Below, piece after piece: positions 1 through 6,900 of a stretch of DNA of 30,250 nt; positions within the stretch are counted from its first letter, which is position 1, and every line of letters starts with the position of its first letter. Source of the DNA: a virus. The notes under the pieces are model-generated. The model did no database searches, had not been told where the DNA came from, and saw nothing but the letters and a program-made list of their open reading frames with translations. The position numbers and the translations under genes were made by a program. The DNA lies in IMG/VR virus record IMGVR_UViG_3300048597_000675, positions 1 through 30,250 of that record, one strand, 5' to 3'.

Positions 1-240
1 TCAGTCGCGCATCCAGCGGTCGAGACGGCGATCAAGAGCAGCATCGCTGTCGGTTTGAACTTCATGTCGAATCTCCGAGGATGTTGTGATGGCTTTGTCC
101 TTCGCAGCGTGACGTTTTGTTTGCCATGCGGCCTTGCCGGCAGCCCGACCCCTGAGCCAGGCAACCCCCAAAGCTGCGAACACGGCGCCGACGAGCGACA
201 GCCAGCGGCCGATGGGCGAGAGGATCCAGGCCAGCATCAT
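1..240 (-). CDS. Small membrane protein of lysis cassette, spanin-like
   Basis: This 79-residue protein has an N-terminal hydrophobic segment (about residues 12-29) followed by a charged, mostly helical tail rich in Lys, Arg, Asp and Glu. The layout (short cytoplasmic start, one membrane anchor, charged periplasmic part) and the position directly downstream of the endolysin resemble an Rz-type inner-membrane spanin, which would help disrupt the outer membrane during lysis. That role is inferred from size, topology and place; I see no diagnostic motif. The start ATG overlaps the endolysin stop by 4 nt (ATGA), so translation is probably coupled; a second ATG follows immediately, so the protein could be one residue shorter. 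A separate outer-membrane spanin lipoprotein was not found within the window. Confidence 0.7.
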   Translation of the reverse strand: MMLAWILSPIGRWLSLVGAVFAALGVAWLRGRAAGKAAWQTKRHAAKDKAITTSSEIRHEVQTDSDAALDRRLDRWMRD

Positions 241-965
241 GCCCCCTGCTCCAGAAGCCTCTGACGGCGCCAGACCCAGATCGCGACGGCGGCTGCCATG
301 ACGATCAGCGCAGCAACGAATGCCGGCCTGCCGAGAGACTCGGAGAGCATGGGCATTAAGCCGACCCCCTCCCGGATGACGGGCATAGCTTCGGTTGCCG
401 CCGCCACGGCCCCTGCTCCACCTGCCAGGATCGCGGCATTGGCCTCGCGTGACTGGGTGATGGGCTTGGGCGGCCGAGGCATATCGGGAGCGGTTCGCGC
501 TTCGCCGGCATCGACATGCCTTGGCAATCCCCGCCACAGGGCGGCCTCCGCACGCCGCCGCCGGACCAGCCCCGGAAGCTCCCGACCGTCGGCCTTGGTC
601 CATTTCATGAGCTCGGCCGGAACGGCTTCGAAGGCGCTGGCATTCACCCGCTTCAGCAGGGTCGACCGCCGGAGGGCCGCTGCCCCGCAGTTGAAGGCAA
701 AGGAGACCAGGACATCGAACTGCGCCTGGGTCAGCGGCACCTTGACCATGGCGCGGACGGCCGCTTCAAAGCGTTCCAAGTCATGTTTGAGGATCGCTTC
801 GGCCTCGGCTGCCGTGATCCGCAACCCCTCACGAACCTCAGGGGGTCCCGCCGCCGTCGTGTGGCCGTAGCCGATGGTCCAGATCCCGGCCGGACAGCGA
901 TAGGCCTTTAGTCTCAAGCCTTCGAAGGACTTAATCAGCTTCAGGCCGGCGTCACTGGTTTTCAT
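237..965 (-). CDS. GH24 lysozyme (endolysin) with C-terminal membrane anchor
   Basis: The protein is a 242-residue muramidase of glycoside hydrolase family 24 that would cleave the peptidoglycan glycan chain at lysis. The T4-lysozyme-like triad is visible as Glu15, Cys24 and Thr30 with the family's exact spacing (E-x8-C-x5-T, then IGYGHT); Cys in place of Asp is common in phage members. The catalytic domain fills about residues 1-150. A Pro-rich linker leads to a second hydrophobic stretch (about 165-200) and a clear transmembrane segment near residues 214-232, followed by basic residues. The ATG at 965 is chosen because a strong GAGGAGG ribosome site lies 5-6 nt upstream; a GTG at 980 overlapping the previous stop would add five residues. 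It lies between the DUF6127 membrane protein and the spanin-like gene. Confidence 0.93.
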   Translation of the reverse strand: MKTSDAGLKLIKSFEGLRLKAYRCPAGIWTIGYGHTTAAGPPEVREGLRITAAEAEAILKHDLERFEAAVRAMVKVPLTQAQFDVLVSFAFNCGAAALRRSTLLKRVNASAFEAVPAELMKWTKADGRELPGLVRRRRAEAALWRGLPRHVDAGEARTAPDMPRPPKPITQSREANAAILAGGAGAVAAATEAMPVIREGVGLMPMLSESLGRPAFVAALIVMAAAVAIWVWRRQRLLEQGA

Positions 966-976
966 GGGGAACCTCC

Positions 977-1225
977 TCACGGGTTGCGGTTGACAAAGTG
1001 CATCCAGGCTCCGGCTGCGAGGGCAAACAGGATGGCGCTGGTGATGATCCGGGCGATGGTCTGGGTGACGGTGCGCTTGGTGTCGCGCCAGGTCTCGAGC
1101 AGGCTTCTCAGCTCCTGGACGTCCTTGCCGGCATCCTCGTCATGGAGGCCAACATCGGCCAGGGCGCGCCTGGCACCGGCTTCCGCGGCACGCGTGATCA
1201 GGGCCTCGATCTCGGCATCAGTCAT
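977..1225 (-). CDS. DUF6127-like small membrane protein, possible holin
   Basis: An 82-residue protein with an acidic/helical N-terminal two thirds and one transmembrane segment near residues 58-75, ending in a short polar tail. The N-terminal pattern (MTDAEIEALI, then LADVGLHDEDAGKD, then a conserved LRSLLETWRDTKRTV) matches my recollection of phage DUF6127 proteins, which lie just upstream of endolysin genes in alphaproteobacterial prophages. A holin or holin-partner role is plausible from topology and position but is not shown. The stop overlaps a GTG of the endolysin frame. A GGGAG ribosome site precedes the ATG by about 9 nt, and a perfect hairpin (1251-1266) lies 25 nt upstream of the start. 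Confidence 0.75.
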   Translation of the reverse strand: MTDAEIEALITRAAEAGARRALADVGLHDEDAGKDVQELRSLLETWRDTKRTVTQTIARIITSAILFALAAGAWMHFVNRNP

Positions 1226-1250
1226 GAGAGTGACTCCCGGACGAAAGAAG

Positions 1251-1266
1251 GGGCGGTAAACCGCCC
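1251..1266 (-). terminator. GC-rich hairpin upstream of the lysis genes
   Basis: GGGCGG and CCGCCC form a perfect 6-bp stem with a 4-nt loop. Read on the minus strand it is followed by CTTCTTTC, which resembles a weak intrinsic terminator. Transcripts coming from the tail genes would meet it just before DUF6127 and endolysin, so it could attenuate lysis-gene expression or insulate them from the cargo gene at 1435. Function is inferred from structure only. Confidence 0.4.
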
Positions 1267-1383
1267 GGCTCTGAGAAACCGCGGGCAGGTCGCAGGGGTG
1301 ATGGAGGACACTGGCGCCGGAAGCGCTGGCTGGGGAGGATCGATGACGCAGTGGCAGGTTGAAAAATTCTCCTGCTAGGCAGC

Positions 1384-1399
1384 GGCCTGTAACCAGGCC
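1384..1399 (+). repeat. Perfect inverted repeat upstream of the SMP-30-like gene
   Basis: GGCCTG and CAGGCC are separated by TAAC, giving a 6-bp GC-rich stem-loop 35 nt before the ATG of the + strand cargo gene. It may be a terminator remnant, a 5'-UTR structure or an operator. No convincing -35/-10 pair was recognised around it. Confidence 0.35.
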
Positions 1400-1434
1400 T
1401 AACCTATGCCATCAACGACGAGCGGGAGTTCATC

Positions 1435-2319
1435 ATGCGCCTGGCTGCAACGTTTCTCGGGTTTCTGGCCCTGACTGTCCCGGCACTCGCGGCGGATTCC
1501 TCCAGCATGCAGGTCATCAATCCCAAGGCCCTGTTCCCTGAAGGGCCCGTCATGTCGGGTGGCAAGCTGTTCTACGCCGAGTATGCCGGCCAGACCGTCG
1601 ATGTCTGGGATGGCGCAACCAACACCCAGATCTGGAAACAGGATGGCTGTGGCCCCTCGGCGGTCGTTCCCCTGGGTGCCGACTTCGGCATCACCTGCTA
1701 TGACTCGGGTCAGATCGTGGTGATCTCGGCCGACGGCAAGACCTTGAAGTCGCATGATGCTGATGCGAGCGGAGCAAAGCTTCAGGGCCCCAATGACGGG
1801 GCGCCAGATGGCAAGGGTGGGGCTTACTTCACATTGTCCGGTCCATGGGAAGCCGGACCGATCGTCGGGCGGATTGTCCACCTCTCGGCAGACGGCAAGC
1901 TGACGGAAGTCGCCAATGACCTCCACTATGCCAATGGCATTGCGTTGGGCCCTGATGGGAGGCTCTATGTGAACGAGTCCGAGGCTGGCCGGGTGATCTC
2001 GTTCAAGGTCGAGGCGGACGGCTCGCTCTCGGACCGCAGGCTCTTCATTCGCCTCTACCAGATGGGGCAGCCTCCGACAGCCTACCCCGATGGCATCAAG
2101 CTCGGACCGAACGGCGATTTCTTCGTCGGCCAATACAGTGCCGGCGAGATCCTGGAAGTGGCTCCCGATGGCACGCTCAAGGCAACTCACAAGGTCCCAT
2201 CGACTGCCGCACCCAACATGACCTTCAGTGACGACGGCAAGACCATGTATGTCATGGCCGTCGACAATACCCAGGCTGCACCTTACGAGGGCAAGGTCTA
2301 CGCTGTGCCGCTCCAGTAG
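1435..2319 (+). CDS. Exported SMP-30/gluconolactonase-like beta-propeller protein
   Basis: A 294-residue protein with a classical signal peptide (Met-Arg start, hydrophobic core, cleavage near ALAA at residues 17-20), so it should act in the periplasm or outside. The rest shows the repeating blades of an SMP-30/gluconolactonase/LRE six-bladed propeller (DGKGGAYFT, NGIALGPDGRLYV, DGIKLGPNGDFFVG). Family metal ligands appear at the right spacing: Glu36, Asn120 (or nearby), Asn167 and Asp219. Lactone hydrolysis is likely in general terms; the substrate cannot be told. It is on the strand opposite to the phage late genes, between the tail-tip gene ending at 2385 and the lysis block, so it looks like cargo. 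A GGGAG ribosome site lies 7 nt before the ATG. Confidence 0.88.
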   Translation: MRLAATFLGFLALTVPALAADSSSMQVINPKALFPEGPVMSGGKLFYAEYAGQTVDVWDGATNTQIWKQDGCGPSAVVPLGADFGITCYDSGQIVVISADGKTLKSHDADASGAKLQGPNDGAPDGKGGAYFTLSGPWEAGPIVGRIVHLSADGKLTEVANDLHYANGIALGPDGRLYVNESEAGRVISFKVEADGSLSDRRLFIRLYQMGQPPTAYPDGIKLGPNGDFFVGQYSAGEILEVAPDGTLKATHKVPSTAAPNMTFSDDGKTMYVMAVDNTQAAPYEGKVYAVPLQ

Positions 2320-2343
2320 AAACAGGTGTCGTCAAGCCTTCCA

Positions 2344-2357
2344 CCGAGGAACCTCGG
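2344..2357. terminator. Palindrome between convergent genes
   Basis: CCGAGG and CCTCGG flank a 2-nt centre (functionally a 5-bp stem with a 4-nt loop), in the 65-nt gap between the convergent ends of the SMP-30-like gene (2319) and the tail protein gene (2385). It could act as a two-way transcription barrier, but there is no T-tract on either side, so this is a weak call. Confidence 0.28.
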
Positions 2358-2384
2358 CATGATTGCTGGCCTTCTGCCGCTTGC

Positions 2385-3302
2385 TTATGCGACTGCCAGA
2401 TCGCCCCAGACATCCCAGGTATCGCTCCCCAGATACTTGATGGTCACGACAGCGCCTTCCCCGGCCGTCGCGAGACTTCGACCTGCAACACCATTGAGCG
2501 TGACGCCGGTGTCTTCGAGGAAGGTGACCTGGCCCAGAACTGTCGCCTGACGAACGTGGATCTCGCCGCCGATTGGAAAGGCGCTGCCGAAGGCCGGCAC
2601 GTAGACCGAGACGGCGCCGTCGGCATAGGTGACCCGGACATAGGTGCCGGCCCAGGACACATCGACCGCGGTGACGGCACTTTCGATGACTGGGCCCAGC
2701 GGCACGTAGGGCGCCGGCTCCACCATGAGGGCCTCGTAGACAGGTGCGCCATCAATCGCCTTCTCGGGATCGAAGGACTCTGTTGTCCCTGTCGTATGCG
2801 GAATCATCACCAGCCAGATCCCGGATCCCAGGACCCGAATGACGTCGTCGAATGCGTAAGCCGTTCCGGTTGCGTAGATCCCGCGCCAGAACATGCCCTG
2901 CGGCCTTGAGACCAGCAGCTGGTAGACGGGCTCACCACCGATCACAAGGTTCGGTTCGAAACTGATGCCACTCGTATGCTGCAGCCGCACGACATAGGCG
3001 GCATTGTCATGGGTGACAACGTCGTTCCGGGTGTAGAGCGTCTCTGCTGCCCAGCTCCCTCTCGCGTTGAAGGCGGCTACAGGCAGCTTCAGCGGCCCGA
3101 TGGCACTGCCATCTGACAAATGCACGGTGAATGTCGACCCCGTTGAGGTGACATTGGCAATGCTGACGGCCTCCGGCGGATTGTCCTCGAGTTCGGTCAC
3201 CCGCTGGTCCAGCCCATGGAAGTTGCCGTCAACCTGCTCGGCTGACAGATCTTCAGCGATCCCCGGCCCCCAAGAACCGGATGTGCGATAGACAATGGCC
3301 AT
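2385..3302 (-). CDS. Tail-tip or fibre-like protein with WG repeats
   Basis: A 305-residue protein at the end of the tail module. The N-terminus (residues 1-50) is a short attachment-like segment containing a helical stretch VDGNFHGLDQRVTELEDN typical of fibre attachment regions. The middle carries two related units of about 45-50 residues (GSWAAETLYTRNDVV...YVV and GIYATGTAYAFDDVI...WLV), each like a small carbohydrate-binding or fibre repeat, and the end is a beta-rich domain. A structural or receptor-contact role is inferred from this and from position; no enzyme motif is seen. A strong AGGGAGGT ribosome site 5 nt before the ATG fixes the start. It is the last tail gene before the cargo gene at 1435-2319. 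Confidence 0.75.
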   Translation of the reverse strand: MAIVYRTSGSWGPGIAEDLSAEQVDGNFHGLDQRVTELEDNPPEAVSIANVTSTGSTFTVHLSDGSAIGPLKLPVAAFNARGSWAAETLYTRNDVVTHDNAAYVVRLQHTSGISFEPNLVIGGEPVYQLLVSRPQGMFWRGIYATGTAYAFDDVIRVLGSGIWLVMIPHTTGTTESFDPEKAIDGAPVYEALMVEPAPYVPLGPVIESAVTAVDVSWAGTYVRVTYADGAVSVYVPAFGSAFPIGGEIHVRQATVLGQVTFLEDTGVTLNGVAGRSLATAGEGAVVTIKYLGSDTWDVWGDLAVA

Positions 3303-3316
3303 GGAGACCTCCCTTG

Positions 3317-3823
3317 CTATGCGACGGTGAACCTGCCGGTGCGAAGATCGAACTCGATCTCCGCCAGTGTCTCGGGGCTGCTGGAGGCAATGATCCGGGA
3401 GATCTCATGCCGCTGCCGCTCCTCGCCATAGGTGAAGGGCGGCCTGCTCTTGATGTAGCTGACGACCGTCAGGAACACCTGGCCTTCATAGGCGTCGGTC
3501 TCATCCCAGTACGCGGCGCAGGTGACCGTGACCTTTCCCAGACCGGTCATGGTGCGGACCTCCCGGCCCCAGACCTCGACGGTTTCGGCGCTGCCAATGT
3601 CGCCACTCCAGACGATGACGGAGCGGCCATCGTTGTAGATGCTGTCGCTCGCCCCAGCGCCCACGGGCTCGAAACTCCCGACGGTGGTCACCGTGTCGAG
3701 ATCGCGCGAGTCGGCCCCCGACCAGATGTAGTCGATGACCAGCAGCGCCCGGAGGTCCCAGTTCACCTCGGTTACCTCCTGGAAGGGGTCGAGCTGGACG
3801 GGATCACTTTCCGAGCCTGGCAT
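3317..3823 (-). CDS. Conserved phage tail-region protein, unknown function
   Basis: A 168-residue acidic protein without signal peptide, membrane segment or recognised motif. Predicted beta-strand content is high in the middle (SVIVWSGDIGSAETVEVW, KVTVTCAAYWDETD), in keeping with a structural part of the tail tip. It is tightly packed in the tail operon (14 nt to the next gene, 12 nt from the previous). A GAGGGGG ribosome site lies 7 nt before the ATG, so the start is well supported. I do not recognise the family; assignment to the tail rests on context. Confidence 0.7.
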   Translation of the reverse strand: MPGSESDPVQLDPFQEVTEVNWDLRALLVIDYIWSGADSRDLDTVTTVGSFEPVGAGASDSIYNDGRSVIVWSGDIGSAETVEVWGREVRTMTGLGKVTVTCAAYWDETDAYEGQVFLTVVSYIKSRPPFTYGEERQRHEISRIIASSSPETLAEIEFDLRTGRFTVA

Positions 3824-3835
3824 GGCAATTCCCCC

Positions 3836-4204
3836 TCACCAGCTCAGCTTGAAGGTCCGCTGCACACCGTTCTCGCTCGACGAGAAGGTGATGGTCTTGA
3901 TGCGGGTCACCATCACGTAGATCTCGGGGTCATCGGGGTTTTCGACCCGGATGTCCTCGGTCTCCCGGCTCACCTCGTCATAGGTGATTGTCTGCTCTTC
4001 CGGTTCCGGATCCTCCGGTTCCTCATCGTCCTCGTCGAAGGTGATGAAGTTCCAGGGCACAGGCTGGGGCGTGGTGCCACCGGTGCCCCAGCGGACATTG
4101 GCCTCGAGGTCCTCGTTCTCGGGCGGAACCCGCGAGATCCGTTTCTGCAGCCGCCGCTCGGAGACCTGCTCGAACAGGGCATAGGACAGGACCGGAATGG
4201 GCAT
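3836..4204 (-). CDS. Acidic phage tail-region protein, unknown function
   Basis: A 122-residue protein with a run of acidic residues and Pro in the centre (DEDDEEPEDPEPEEQ), a low-complexity linker between an N-terminal helical part and a C-terminal beta-rich part. No known domain was recognised. The ATG at 4204 is preferred: it follows the upstream stop (4218) and a GAGG ribosome site lies about 10 nt before it. A TTG start at 4237 inside the upstream gene would add 11 residues. Position between two tail-tip genes suggests a tail role. Confidence 0.68.
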   Translation of the reverse strand: MPIPVLSYALFEQVSERRLQKRISRVPPENEDLEANVRWGTGGTTPQPVPWNFITFDEDDEEPEDPEPEEQTITYDEVSRETEDIRVENPDDPEIYVMVTRIKTITFSSSENGVQRTFKLSW

Positions 4205-4217
4205 GATGTAGCGAACC

Positions 4218-5906
4218 TCAGGGGGCTTCGAGGTCAATGGTCTTCGAGACGGCCACCGGCTGGACGGTCAGCCGATAGTCGGTCTGGAAAGGACCACCCT
4301 TCAAAGGCTTCAGCGTCAGGTCGATCTGGGTCGGGGTCCGTGCCAGGGCAGCAGACGCCGCGGTGACCGATCCCCAGTCAAGGTTGACCACCTGCCACTG
4401 GTCATCGAAGTCATTGTATAATGACAAGGTCTCGATCACGGTCTCCGGCGTCATGTTGAAGAAGTCCGTGCCGTCATAGCCGTCGGTCACAATCGCCGGC
4501 GGCGTATAGACCACGTCACTGGTCACAAAGCCGATCTGGGCCCCGTCGGCCTTCTGATAGCCCGGTGCCACGTAGCCCTCGGCCCAGACCGGGTCACCCA
4601 TTGTGGGCGCAACACTGCCGCCCTTGCCGATGGTGCAGCCCATGACGATGCGGGTGCCCGACTGCCCGGTATCGCCGTTCAGATAGAGCGTGTAGCCGGC
4701 AACCTTGCCGATGGCCGCCCCACCGGGAAGTCGGGGATCGGCAATCGACACATTCTTCCGGCAAGACAGGCCAAGACCATGATCGAGTGAGGTCTCGAAT
4801 GTGATCTCGACCGCCCGAGCGCGTGACAGAAGCTGGGCACGCGCCAGGGCTACAAGGTAGGAGACGCTCTTCAGGCCACGCTCCGTCGGAAAGAAGGACC
4901 GCCTGCGAACATCACGAATGGGGGCAAGCCCTCCCGGATCGATCAGCTGATCCACGTCCTCGGACTGAAGCGCAATGGTGATCGTCTCTTCATCCGCGGC
5001 GTCGGTCAGGATCTCCTGGGTATCGGCCGTTACCTCGAAGGCAATCGTCTCAATCAGGGTCCGCTCCACCTCGTATTTGACGCTGGTGGACTGGACCAGG
5101 GTGATCGCAGGCCACTTGATGTACTGGCCGGTGATGGTCTTTGTTGTGTAATACTGGATGCCGAAAGCTGGAACATTGGCCTCGCAGCGACATGGACCGA
5201 AGGTCCAACCGGCGCCGATAGCGTCACCTTCCTTCGGCCAGTCGTCCTGCAAGCCTTGCGAGGTCAGGCTCCTGACCCTCTTGTCGTCGAACAGTCTGGC
5301 AATGTCCTTGCTGATGTCGACCGTGCCGCTGGCAACTTGCGTCCACTGGCAGGTCGCCTCGATCCGCACCTTCCGCGCCGGCGGGCCCTTGTAGGCAATC
5401 GCGATGCCGTCGAAGAAGACCTCGCCGCCGAGATCGAGAGTCCCGTCCTCGCCGGCGTTGAGGTCCGAAGCCGTCACGGCATGGGTGACGCGATCCGTGT
5501 GCCAGAGCATCGGACGAGCTTCCAGCACGACGTCCGGGTCATCCCACAGATCACCCGCGATCCACAGGGGATCGTAGAACGGGAAGACCCGCATCGCATT
5601 TGCCACGACTTTCTTGCGCGCATCGAAGTCAGAGGGCCTTGCCACGAAGTTCAGAGTCACCACCTCCTCGCGGATTGCCGTCGGGATCCCGACCAGGCGG
5701 CCGTGGAACACGGCCACGCCATCCTTGCCAAACCAGCACCAGCGCTTGCGGCCAGGCTTCAGCAGCCCGACGCGGGGGTTGCGGATTTCGACGGTGAGGG
5801 TCGCGAACTCACCCTCCAGATGCGTGAGCTCGAAGGCGAAGACATCCTCATCGATGCGATCGACAAAGGCGTCCCCCTTATCACCCCAGGCAAAGGAGAA
5901 CGCCAT
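4218..5906 (-). CDS. Large tail-tip protein, putative hub
   Basis: A 562-residue protein, the largest tail gene after the tape measure. Its first 100 residues (ELTHLEGEFATLTVEIRNP, WCWFGKDGVAVFHGRLVGIP) look like the beta-barrel domain found at the start of tail hub proteins related to T4 gp27 and lambda gpL-type hubs. The remainder is long, beta-rich and without a catalytic motif; the C-terminal 100 residues (DQWQVVNLDWGSVTAASAALARTP) form a separate module. No homologue of the lambda J central tail fibre was found in the window, so this protein may be the main tail-tip hub; that is an inference. The strong AGGAGGT site 7 nt before the ATG and the near-overlap with the previous gene (2 nt) support the start. 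Confidence 0.72.
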   Translation of the reverse strand: MAFSFAWGDKGDAFVDRIDEDVFAFELTHLEGEFATLTVEIRNPRVGLLKPGRKRWCWFGKDGVAVFHGRLVGIPTAIREEVVTLNFVARPSDFDARKKVVANAMRVFPFYDPLWIAGDLWDDPDVVLEARPMLWHTDRVTHAVTASDLNAGEDGTLDLGGEVFFDGIAIAYKGPPARKVRIEATCQWTQVASGTVDISKDIARLFDDKRVRSLTSQGLQDDWPKEGDAIGAGWTFGPCRCEANVPAFGIQYYTTKTITGQYIKWPAITLVQSTSVKYEVERTLIETIAFEVTADTQEILTDAADEETITIALQSEDVDQLIDPGGLAPIRDVRRRSFFPTERGLKSVSYLVALARAQLLSRARAVEITFETSLDHGLGLSCRKNVSIADPRLPGGAAIGKVAGYTLYLNGDTGQSGTRIVMGCTIGKGGSVAPTMGDPVWAEGYVAPGYQKADGAQIGFVTSDVVYTPPAIVTDGYDGTDFFNMTPETVIETLSLYNDFDDQWQVVNLDWGSVTAASAALARTPTQIDLTLKPLKGGPFQTDYRLTVQPVAVSKTIDLEAP

Positions 5907-5908
5907 GC

Positions 5909-6337
5909 TCAGACCTCCTCGAGTTCGAGCGTCCAGCTGGTGGCCGCACCATACTCATCCCTCTCAATCGTGAATCCTACGACCTGCATCACGAGCTGAG
6001 GGCGATAGAAGATGAAGCTACCTTCCGTGCGCTGCGATTCGGACACGACAGGTCTTTCCGGCACATCGATTGATGGACAGCAGAGCTCGGCAACACAGCT
6101 CACGGTCACCACCCTCCCCGGCCAGACCCCATCGAGGGCCGGCGCCTGCAGATCCCGGCCACGGATGGTCGAGCGATACTTGCGGAACTGCGCCTGCGAC
6201 AGGTCAACCAGCGTGCCATTCACCGTGCGTCGCTGGCTGCCGGCAGCCTCGATCGGTTGCAGCGTCTGGATCAGACCGCGGGCCGCATAAGGCGGAACAC
6301 CGATGCCGGTGAGCATGAGGAGAGTTTCATCGGGCAT
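5909..6337 (-). CDS. Conserved phage tail-assembly protein, unknown function
   Basis: A 142-residue protein directly upstream of the putative hub, separated by 2 nt. Near the N-terminus it has IGVPPYAARGLIQTLQPIEAAG, followed by a segment on replacing a fixed sequence (RRTVNGTLVDLSQAQFRKYRSTI) and four Cys/Pro residues at CVAELCCPSIDVPE. Proteins with this N-terminus occur next to tail hub genes in alphaproteobacterial siphoviruses, as I recall, but no function is known to me. It is the first tail gene after the tape measure gene, but about 1 kb of DNA with a DUF1059 gene separates the two. The ribosome site is weak (GCAGAG). Confidence 0.7.
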   Translation of the reverse strand: MPDETLLMLTGIGVPPYAARGLIQTLQPIEAAGSQRRTVNGTLVDLSQAQFRKYRSTIRGRDLQAPALDGVWPGRVVTVSCVAELCCPSIDVPERPVVSESQRTEGSFIFYRPQLVMQVVGFTIERDEYGAATSWTLELEEV

Positions 6338-6480
6338 GATCGGGCTCTGCGGCTACAGATTGCGTTCGAATGGGATGGGACCTGCAATCGTTGAAGATTG
6401 CGACCAGTGAGAGACAAACCCGCACGGTTTCTCGCCTTGATGCGTTGTATTGCCCTCAGGACTGGAGCGATCTGGATCCT

Positions 6481-6500
6481 GACTGGCAAATTGGCCAGTC
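6481..6500. repeat. Perfect 7-bp inverted repeat
   Basis: GACTGGC pairs with GCCAGTC across a 6-nt loop (AAATTG). It is 18 nt from a second, larger hairpin, so the two could form an RNA double stem-loop on either strand. No T-tract follows. Confidence 0.5.
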
Positions 6501-6517
6501 GCTGCGACGGCATACGA

Positions 6518-6555
6518 AGGACCAGCCGGTGATGGCCCCCTCAACGGCTGGTCCT
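6518..6555. repeat. Perfect 11-bp inverted repeat
   Basis: AGGACCAGCCG pairs with CGGCTGGTCCT across a 16-nt loop. An 11-bp uninterrupted stem in a short non-coding gap is not expected by chance. It may be a transcription barrier, an RNA-processing site in the tail transcript, or the mark of a small mobile repeat. Confidence 0.55.
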
Positions 6556-6726
6556 GTCTGTAGATTGGCCTGTCTGCCGCATGCTGTAGATGCGGTGACC
6601 AGGATACCGATCGCGGGACATCGTGACGCAGCTCCGTCGCATGCGAAGCAGGCCAATCCACTTTCCGCGTCGCAAATCGAGGCGTAAGCTGTTTCGACCT
6701 TGAGAGCAAACTTGGAGGATCATGCG

Positions 6727-6900
6727 ATGTCCAAGATTCTGAAGTGTGGGGACCTGATGGCAGGCTGTAGTTTCGTGGCCCGCGGAGAAACCGAGAAGGA
6801 AGTTCTCCAGGCGGCAGCCGAGCATGCCAAGAAAGCCCACGGGCTCGATGCGACGCCCGAGCTCGTCGAAAAGGTCAAGGCCGCAATCAGGAATGCCTGA
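6727..6900 (+). CDS. DUF1059 family small protein
   Basis: A 57-residue protein matching the DUF1059 pattern almost end to end: a start with KCGDLMAGCSFVARGETEKEV, then AAEHAKKAHG, then a C-terminal helix ELVEKVKAAIRNA. The two Cys (residues 7 and 13) and the His pair are the conserved features. The family's function is not known to me. The ATG at 6727 is fixed by a GGAGGA ribosome site 7 nt upstream. It is on the strand opposite to the phage tail genes and surrounded by non-coding DNA, so it is likely cargo with its own promoter, although I did not find a clear one. Confidence 0.88.
   Translation: MSKILKCGDLMAGCSFVARGETEKEVLQAAAEHAKKAHGLDATPELVEKVKAAIRNA

Larger units (their letters stand above)
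6338..6726. other. Non-coding gap with two strong stem-loops
   Basis: 389 nt without a convincing gene in either direction; the open frames here have atypical composition and no ribosome sites. It holds two perfect inverted repeats (6481-6500 and 6518-6555) and ends in the ribosome site of the DUF1059 gene. It forms the left flank of an insertion between tail genes. Confidence 0.6.

Noticed and set aside
1399-2190. 263-codon minus-strand frame opposite the SMP-30-like gene
   Set aside because: It is antisense to a gene with signal peptide, propeller repeats and metal ligands; its own product has no domain and no ribosome site.
1211-2360. ATGCCGAG shared by both sides of the SMP-30-like cassette as an insertion repeat
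   Set aside because: Eight bases are too few in GC-rich DNA and the copies are not placed at gene ends in a way that rebuilds an ancestral junction, unlike the 13-nt repeat at 19099/21200.
3281-4366. 361-codon plus-strand frame across tail genes
   Set aside because: It runs antisense through three well-packed tail genes and has shadow-like composition (many Asp/Gly/Arg from GC-rich codons).
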